From Euglena gracilis (taxonomy: Eukaryota > Euglenida > Euglenophyceae > Euglenales), in contig CP154954.1 of the NCBI GenBank assembly GCA_039621445.1, positions 25,680,954-25,744,953 of the forward strand: a stretch of DNA of 64,000 bases, written 5' to 3'. The translations under genes were made by a program, and so were the position numbers. This document shows, piece after piece, positions 57,181 through 64,000 of this stretch. Within the stretch, counting starts at the first letter, position 1, and each line of letters starts with the position of its first letter. Below the pieces are notes generated by a model. The model made no database searches. It had not been told where the DNA came from and was given only the letters and a program-made list of their open reading frames with translations.

Positions 57181-59789
57181 CAAATTTCGTCAAGCTTGAG
57201 ACAAGAAAAAGTGGTGCCAAACCTTCTGTAGATCCCCCCCACACAGCCAAAACCGGGGGGGGGGGGATAATCGGTCAGGTCCCCCACCAGGCTCCTCCGG
57301 CTGAGAAAGGGGCGGTGCTTTCCAAAGAACCACAAATCACAGCGTAGTGGTTGTTTTGGGCCCCAGCTGGGTCTGATGCAGGCAAATTGCAATGTTGCAA
57401 AAAAATGTTTGCACCCCAGCGCCGTTGGCGCCAGAGATGTGATGTGGCACCACCCACCCCAAAACCCAACTCCCCCCATTTGGGGGGATGTGATCAGACG
57501 TGTCTAATTTTTCCATCCCTAACCAAAAATGGGAGGATTCTCGACTGGGGGAAATCTACAGAACCAAAAAAAAACATGCCAGGTGCCAGCAATTGTCACC
57601 TTTTCCAGTTATTTTAGAATTTGGAGAAGAGTTTCGCCCTCTGGAAATACACATATGTACACCACATTTTGGTGGTAACCCTGAGATTCCTGGACCCCTG
57701 GGTCGTTTTGCCGAGAAAAATGAGGTTCATTAGTGCAGCTCTGTAAGGCCAAAGCCTTGGCTCAGGGACACTGCACCCCCAGTTCTTGTGCCTTTTTTAA
57801 TGACTTGTTTCATTTACAACTGTCCCCGCCTGTCGGTTCCATTTATTCCTTCTCCAACTGTGGGGCTACAAGAACACCCCCTATAGCAATTTTTACTGTC
57901 ACAGGAAGAATCAATGGTCCGAGCAAAGTGGGGGAGACAGAGAGGGAAACACCATTATTGCAGCGGCAACACTTGCGGCAAGTATGCTGCTCGCGGTCAC
58001 ACTCATCTCAAAAGCGCCGTCAGGCGGAGGTGGTTCTTCATTCAGCGCCACATCCATTTTTTGTTTCTGTGTTTTCCATTGCCACCAAACACAGCCGAGA
58101 AGGCTCACATTGTGAATGCTCCTTCTGGTGGAAGTCAGAGGTTCGGTGCCACACACACCCGAAGGACACTGCTTATGGGACAGTGCAGTAAGGAATTGCA
58201 ACACACCAACTGGCTGTGCATCGTTGCACCATTGTCTTTCAAAAAATCAAGGCACCAACGCAATGGGATATCACCAGGCTCCCGTTCAGCTTGCTGCATG
58301 CCATTCAGCTGTGGAAGTTGAAAGTTTTGGGACGCAGCTTTCACACATACACATTACACGTTTCAAACTCTTGAAACGAAGTTTTTAAAATTATAATGTT
58401 ACAGCATGCACAAACATGAACGAAAAACAGCGGCATGACACCAGGCACACCCCCATGAGTGCCTGGGCCCCTGTCAGACTCACCTTTCAACCAAAACCTG
58501 AAATAAACATGCCCCACCCCACACCTCCAGTCCATCCCATCTCGTTGCAGAAACTCAAACGCGAAGACAGTCTCATCAACAGGCGACAAACATCAAGGTT
58601 GCTGAGATGGGCCTGGTCAGGGTTTAAGGTGAAAGTCGATGGCCCCAATACTTTGTAGTCCCTTTCTACAGACACCAAAACATGAGATTGGTGCCAGTGG
58701 AGGTCCAAAAAACAGTCGAAATACGCGGCCCTCTCAATACTGAGTGTGGGTCCCTCAACAGCGTACAAGAGGAGTGAGCGTACAGCAGTTGAGGCAAGGG
58801 TTAAAGTGGAGTTAGGGTCAGGGTAAAGGATAAGGTTAGAGATGAGTTAGGTTAGGGATCTAGGGCAGAATTAGCGTTAGGGATAGGGCCAGGGTTAGGG
58901 CCAGGGTCAGGTTTAAGAGTACGAGGATTAGGCCCTTTGTTCTCCCAAAGGTTCCAAACAGTAGAGCTTCGGCCAGTCACCTTCTTGTTGGGAAAGGCAA
59001 CCTCCCAATCAGTTTCCCAGGCTGGGCCACTGACCGGGGTAAGGGCAGGCCTGTCAGCAACATGTGCATGGACAGGTCGACGAATGCATGGGGGCGACTT
59101 TGTTTGAAAGACGATGCTTTTCACACAGGACATAAGATTGACAAGACAATGTGAAGTGCAAAAAAAAGCGAACAACTTTCGTGAAAGTGGTCGGCAAAAA
59201 AACACAGATTTTTGCGAACTATTCTTTGTACATTTCTGGCTGGCTTACCTTCAGAGGTTCAATATCAGGAAAACCTTGTTTTCATAGCTTCGTGGAGAGA
59301 TTCAGATTATTTGGAACTGATGAAGCTGTGATTTCCAGTGTTTTTTTTATCCAGAAGGCAAAATAATTCGAAAAGATTGTGTGTTGTTGTTGGTCACACC
59401 TTTCCTCTGCAACTATTTTCTTCTCCCTCCTTCGCTGACAAAAAAAATTCCCAATTCCCTTGTTTGTTTTCTGTGTGGACGCCGTCAATGCATCCCGATC
59501 TGCCAAAAAGGCCAGAAGACAGAAGGAAAAAGAAGGATGGTGAAATGTCATGGAGGTATTCCTCATTGATGCCAAAAGAAAACTGAAGCTGTTGACCTTC
59601 TCAAAGCGCAACCATTGGGAGCAACAACGTCAAGTTTGCTCATTCGAATTGCTAGTTTCTTCTTACTCCTTCTCACCCAGGGAAAAAAACCTTTGTGGAT
59701 ATTGCTAAGGTGGTTGAAAAGGTTATTGATAATTACCACTTGCCCATGTCAATATGCCGCTCTCATTGTGCAATGAAGCTCCGTGCATG
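57181..59789. other. mostly unrecognised DNA
   Basis: 57000-57480 carries GGGGTGCCTG and CAAAACCCAAC words, as at 39.6-39.85 kb. 57730-58200 is open on both strands (minus: MDVALNEEPPPPDGAFEMSV) without a family. 58800-58920 is a degenerate TTAGGG block (GGTTAGGG, GGGCCAGGGTTAGGG). 59380-59790 may hold upstream parts of the recombinase fragment. Confidence 0.4.
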
Positions 59790-60372
59790 GTGTGTATGGC
59801 AGTAATGCCCCTGTTTGAACCCCTCCCAAAAACTTCTAGAGGAGCTGCCCGGGATTCCCAAAAGGTTTGCGAGCTGCATGGGGCAACATTTGACAAACTG
59901 GACGGCTGGCTCTTGGCATTTGCTCTTTTGGACGGTAAAGGTCACATGCCTTTTTGATCACGGTGACGAGAAGCAACAGGCAGCCCCCGCCCAACGCAAA
60001 GAAATTTGTGCTAATGCCAAGGTGCAGGATCGGTCCTGGTTCCCCTCTACGTTGACCACGATGGTCAACGCTTTGGCTGCATTGTACAGGAAATCACCCT
60101 CCCATGTCGGCTCCTTTGTGCCTTCGGTGCAGTCACATTATCCACAATTTTGTACCTTTTTCGACGCTGCTTCTCTTCGCGAGAAGAAGCAAAAAGTCGA
60201 GGAGCAGGAGGTGCCTGTAGTGTCCGAGGAAGAAATTTTGCGGCTCTTTGACCTGACAAACTGGAACCACTTTTTGGAGAGCCAGAGGATGAATTTATTG
60301 TTGATTGCCCACTTGGGCCAAAGGCCTGAGACATTTTTGGAGCTGACGGTGTTCACCCGAGCGGGAGGGTGA
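59790..60372 (+). pseudogene. tyrosine recombinase-like fragment, frameshifted and truncated
   Basis: The open frame to the TGA at 60370-60372 reads like the N-terminal DNA-binding half and first catalytic helix of a tyrosine recombinase. PSTLTTMVNALAALYRKSP resembles the core-binding helix, EVPVVSEEEILRLFDLTN resembles the linker before the catalytic domain, and MNLLLIAHLGQRPETFLELT carries the GxRxxE arginine box. Upstream, the better coding frame (DSQKVCELHGATFDKLDGW) is one base off and stops at a T5 run near 59955, which points to an indel. The rest of the catalytic domain (HxxR and the tyrosine) is missing. Crypton- or DIRS-type elements use such enzymes; which type this came from is not clear. 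Confidence 0.5.
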
Positions 60373-60489
60373 CCGAAGCTTTGCCCAGCACTGTTTCTTA
60401 AAACTTTTGTTTTTGGTCGTCTCGCACCTCTTTGCACCGAATTCCAAATGAATCTGGTTTTTTGTAATGTTGTCCTGTTGCTTCAGTCC

Positions 60490-61862
60490 AAGACACCGGT
60501 TCGGGCGGGAAATTTTACGCCCGAACCGGTGTCCAAGACACCAGTTCGGGCGTGAACCCAGAGCCTCCATGCACGGTTTCAACCCGTTTATGATCACCCC
60601 CCAAAGAAAGAACCTCTTGACACACCTGTGGCACCCCCCAACCTGTGGCACGAAAGCTGGCCCCAAGATCTGGCCCAAGATGTGGCGCCAAACTGTCCCA
60701 AAATGTCGCGTCACCTGGTCCCAAGCCAAACCAAAACCAAACCAAACTAAAACCAAACCGCCCAAGATGTGCCCAAAATCTGGGCCCAAGATGTGGCACC
60801 AAACTGGTCCCAAGATCAAGGTTGACGGCTTGCTTTTCGAAACAAAAAAAAACACGTTTTTGAAGGAAAAAATATGTTTTTTTTTAATAATAAAAAAACC
60901 TCATGGAGGGTTTGGGGGAAATTTTTTGAAATTTTTTAGAAAAAAGTTCATTTTTTATCTTTGCAGCTTCGTAGTCCGTAAAGGACGTTGGCTTTCACAT
61001 GTGCGACACCTTGCCAACCACATCATTTTAGGATGAAGGGTCTGGAAAAAAAAAACGTCACTTTTTGATGACCAAAAAAAAATGACTTTAAAACTTTTTC
61101 CTCAAAAAAATGGCCATTTCTCAAGGAAAATTGTCAATTTTTGATTTTTCAAAAAAAGTTTTTTTTGTTTGTTTTTTTGAAGAACAACATGATTTTTTTT
61201 CAAAAAACAAAAAAAATGTCAACCCTGCCCAAGATGTTGCCCCACCTGTGGGCAAATGATGTGGCACAATTTCTGCCCCAAGATGTGGCACCGAACTGGC
61301 CCAAGATGTGGTTTCAAAGTGTTACGCCAAACTGGTGCCCCAAAATGTGCCCCCCCCCTGTGGCCAAGATGTGGCAGCAAACTGGCCCTAAAAGATGGCT
61401 GGAAAGCTGGCCCCATTTGTGCAGGCCCAGTCCAAAAAAAATAAAAGATGCCAGCACAGATTTTGTGATCTTCCATGAATAAGACTGAGAATAAGATGGG
61501 TTAAGTTGGACATTCTTAAAAAAAGCTTTCCTTCTCCAGGGTTCATTTGAAAAATCTCCTGAGCAGAAAATTTTTCCAAAACTGGGCCACGGACTTTTCC
61601 GAAAAATACTTCATGTAATCACCTGAAACTGCAGTAGCTGGGGGGGGGGCTGGTGACGTCGCACCGCACTGTTGGGGGGGGGGGGGCTTCGCACATTCGG
61701 GGGGGGGGGGCTGGTTGACTGCGGGGGGGGGGGAGGGTGACTTCGCACCGCACTAGTAGCAGCTGTAAACTTAAATGTACTGGCACCTCAACGTTATTGA
61801 TTTGAACCCACAAGGGGCCTTCACTTCAAGGGGCCTTCACTTCTCATCCCGAACCAGTGTCA
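60490..61862. mobile_element. element with ACACCGGTTCGGGCG ends and CCCAAGATGTGGC array
   Basis: The left end is the hairpin GACACCGGTTCGGGCG / CGCCCGAACCGGTGTC (60492-60533) followed by another direct unit; the right end CCCGAACCAGTGTC is at 61848-61861. Between lie two clusters (60610-60810, 61215-61440) of an about 24-bp unit built on CCCAAGATGTGGC-CCAAACTGG, some ten to twelve copies, and GGGGGG-rich DNA at 61640-61740. Confidence 0.6.
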
Positions 61863-62200
61863 GTTCTTGATATGAAAGACGATTGATTTCCTGACCCAAA
61901 GGATAAAAATTTGAAAAGATATGCGGTGTGGAGTACCTTTGGAAACAGCAGCCCAACGATCAACGGTGAGTTAACCACATTCCAATTAGGAAAAGCTCGC
62001 TGCGATCCCAATCGCGATCATTTGTACCAAAGATGTGAACACTATTTTCGAGCACTGTGCCTGCTCGAACAGAGAAATATCGCAAAGAGAGTGGTTCGAC
62101 TTTAGAATTTCTTGAATTTAGTATGTTCTACTTTTCGAGACCCCCGGTATTCCCATCCCAAGAGGCCACTTTATAGTTGGGGGGGGGAATAGTTGGGGGG

Positions 62201-63367
62201 TCGCTGAGCTCTTATCCCTTTATGGGTAAGCTTACCCCTGGGGGAAAACCACGAACCCCCCTTCCCTCCCCTCAGGGCCACCTCGGGAACCGGCGGATTA
62301 TCACCATGATCCCGGCCCCGTTCCCGAAAAAAAAATTTCAGTCGCGAGCGACTGGATTCCTAGTTTCTGAATAACCTGAGTTTGACTCCCAACTCCCCGC
62401 CAAAAAAATGTCAATTTTCAAAATATCTCCAAAATGAAGCCAAATCAAAGGAAATGTCCGGAGACCTAATTTGAAGCCCTTGGAACGCCCCATCTACCGG
62501 TATTTTGATTTCCCCGCAACTCCCCGCCCAGCCCGAGATACGGCCGTTTTCGGCCCCGATGGCCGTTTTGTACACTTTTCCCACTGTCCGACTTAGCCGT
62601 TTTCAGGGGGTGGGGGGTCAAAAAATCAATGTTTTCAAAATATCTCGAAAATGAAGCCAAATCAAAGGAAATGTCCGGAGGCCTAAATTGAAGCCCTTGG
62701 AATGCCCAATCTACTGGTATTTTGGTTTCCCCGCAACTCACCGCCTAGCCCGAGATACAGCCGTTTTTCGGCCAATTTGGGACATTTTGTACACTTTTTC
62801 CACTGTCCGACTTGGCCGTTTTCGGCCAAAAAAGTCAAAGAAAAACCGAAAAAAAAAAAATTTTGCCCGAAACGATGTTTTTTGGCCTCCCGGACCCGGA
62901 AAAACTGTTTTTGGGCCGAAAATGAGCGTTTTTCACCCCGCCAGCGCCCCGTTTTGGGCCGCCAACCCATTCATTGACTTTGGGTCAAACCCGGGTCAAA
63001 AAAAAGTCCAAAAGAATCGAAAAATATTTTTGCCCAAAACGATCTTTTTTGGCCTCCAGGACCCGGGAAAACTGTTTTTGTGCCGAAAATGAGCGTTTTT
63101 TGACCCGTTTTGGGCCCGACACCAATGGACTTAGGGTCATTTTCGGGTCAAAAAAGTCGAAAAATAATTGCCCGAAACGATGTTCTTTGGCCTCCCGGAC
63201 CCGGAAAAGGTGTTTTTTTTGAGCCAAAAATGAGCGTTTTTTGACCCGCCAGTGCCCCGTTTCGGGCACAAAACCCTTGCATTTCAGTCAAAAGACCTCC
63301 ATGGAGTGGGCCGGTTTATGTGGGGGGTCAATGAAGGGGTGGGTGCACGCTTATTAAGAGCTCAGCA
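62201..63367. mobile_element. GCTGAGCTCTTA-family TIR element, 1.17-kb copy
   Basis: GCTGAGCTCTTA at 62203-62214 is matched inverted by TAAGAGCTCAGC at 63355-63366. Inside are two to three tandem units of about 190-220 bp (AAAATATCTCCAAAATGAAG, GAAATGTCCGGAGACCTAA, GGCCGTTTTCGGCC) and three units of GGCCTCCCGGACCCGGAAAA and GAAAATGAGCGTTTTT. This is the cleanest full-length copy. No protein. Confidence 0.8.
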
Positions 63368-63454
63368 CTATTCAAAACCTGGTTCCTGTGATTGGAAAGA
63401 AAAATCTCAAAAAAAATCTTGCCCCTTCGCAACGTACCTTCAAAAAATGCCAAC

Positions 63455-63500
63455 CCCCCCCCAACTATTCCCAAAGGCCGAGGGAATAGTTGGGGGGGCA
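63455..63500. repeat. hairpin CCAACTATTCCC ... GGGAATAGTTGG
   Basis: CCCCCCCAACTATTCCC and GGGAATAGTTGGGGGGG face each other over a 9-base loop. TATAGTTGGGG and GGAATAGTTGGGG also lie just left of the element at 62201, so the GCTGAGCTCTTA element may sit inside a private-motif element of its own (about 62170-63500). Confidence 0.6.
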
Positions 63501-63679
63501 TCGTAATTCTACAATGTTGCGCTCCTTTGGATTTCGCTGAAATTCGACATGGGAATGTGTCTCTGGCTGTGTCAATCGTTCAAGTAAACTTACCCCTCAA
63601 TCCAAAGCTCTTGTCATCAGACGACTAATGATGACCAGCAAATTCAGCCACGCTGCACAGTGGAGATCAGGCTGTGAAC

Positions 63680-64000
63680 TTTGGGATTTTGGCCCCCCCC
63701 CCCCCCCCCCGGTGAAGTTCACCGTTTGAAAGTTCACCGGGGGGTCCCGGACCTTCCCCCTCCCAACGGTGAACTTCACTGGTGAAGTTTCACCACAAGA
63801 GCACTTTTTTGGCCAAAAATGGCCAAAAATGACATTTTGGGCAAGTTTTCGGAAATTTCGATAAAACTCCAAAGACCAAAATGACCATTTTGAGAGGAAA
63901 AGGACAGGGCTGGATATAGGTATAGGTTGGCAAAAAGACCTATACCTATATGTGGACAACCTATACCAAAACCTATACGTATGTGTCGCCTATATGTCTG
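63680..64000. repeat. GGTGAACTTCACC and CCTATACCTATA palindromes at the right edge
   Basis: 63711-63793 has four GGTGAAGTTCACC-type units in both directions beside a C-run. 63914-63990 has TATAGGTATAGGT facing ACCTATACCTATA and further TATACC/CCTATA words. Each looks like one end of another private-motif element cut by the window edge. Confidence 0.6.

Noticed and set aside
57911-58204. Minus frame with MDVALNEEPPPPDGAFEMSV and a hydrophobic stretch
   Set aside because: The plus strand is equally open (IIAAATLAASMLLAVTLISK), no family and no splice context; strand and reality undecidable.

Overview
The window is nuclear DNA of a eukaryote. Short, GC-rich exons are joined by long introns with GT..AG borders (one GC donor is supported), and most of the rest is mobile and repeated DNA. 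The spliceosomal introns, degenerate TTAGGG blocks, an RG-tailed topoisomerase III beta and a conserved protein family I associate mainly with algae and other protists suggest a large-genome protist, perhaps an alga; the lineage cannot be fixed from this sequence.

Genes. Two genes lie on the minus strand. The main one is DNA topoisomerase 3-beta (TOP3B). I assembled 24 exons by matching codon phase across splice sites, from 34275 down to the stop at 3854. They give about 756 residues in about 2.27 kb of coding sequence spread over 30.4 kb, so introns make up about 92 percent. The first 86 or so residues, with the start codon, were not found. About 840 bp downstream, at 3012-1052, is the 5' part of a second minus-strand gene, a conserved protein of metallo-beta-lactamase-like type, which probably runs off the left edge. 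From 34.3 to 64 kb coding evidence is weak: a broken tyrosine-recombinase fragment on the plus strand (59.79-60.37 kb) and two low-confidence candidate exons (an F-box-like one at 49.2 kb and an unknown one at 52.1 kb).

Mobile DNA. Elements fill the introns and the right half. (1) A family with CTTAGGCGGCC ends and 5-bp target duplications occurs as a 3.65-kb copy nested inside a 6.27-kb copy in one TOP3B intron. Each copy carries a dispersed array of one palindrome on a GCGC-N4-GCGC frame, and N4 differs between copies. (2) Shorter elements, several flanked by TA, start with C runs or short inverted ends. Each has its own 10-18 bp motif repeated at both ends, often with the last unit inverted to form a hairpin. 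(3) A GCTGAGCTCTTA-ended family recurs at 38-40, 43.4-45.2, 49.7, 53.7-57 and 62.2-63.4 kb. (4) Several other dispersed families, microsatellites (CAGA, ATCC, an 0.8-kb CAG tract) and telomere-like blocks are present.

The most unusual signal is that many unrelated elements share one plan: terminal inverted repeats plus a private, copy-specific iterated motif.
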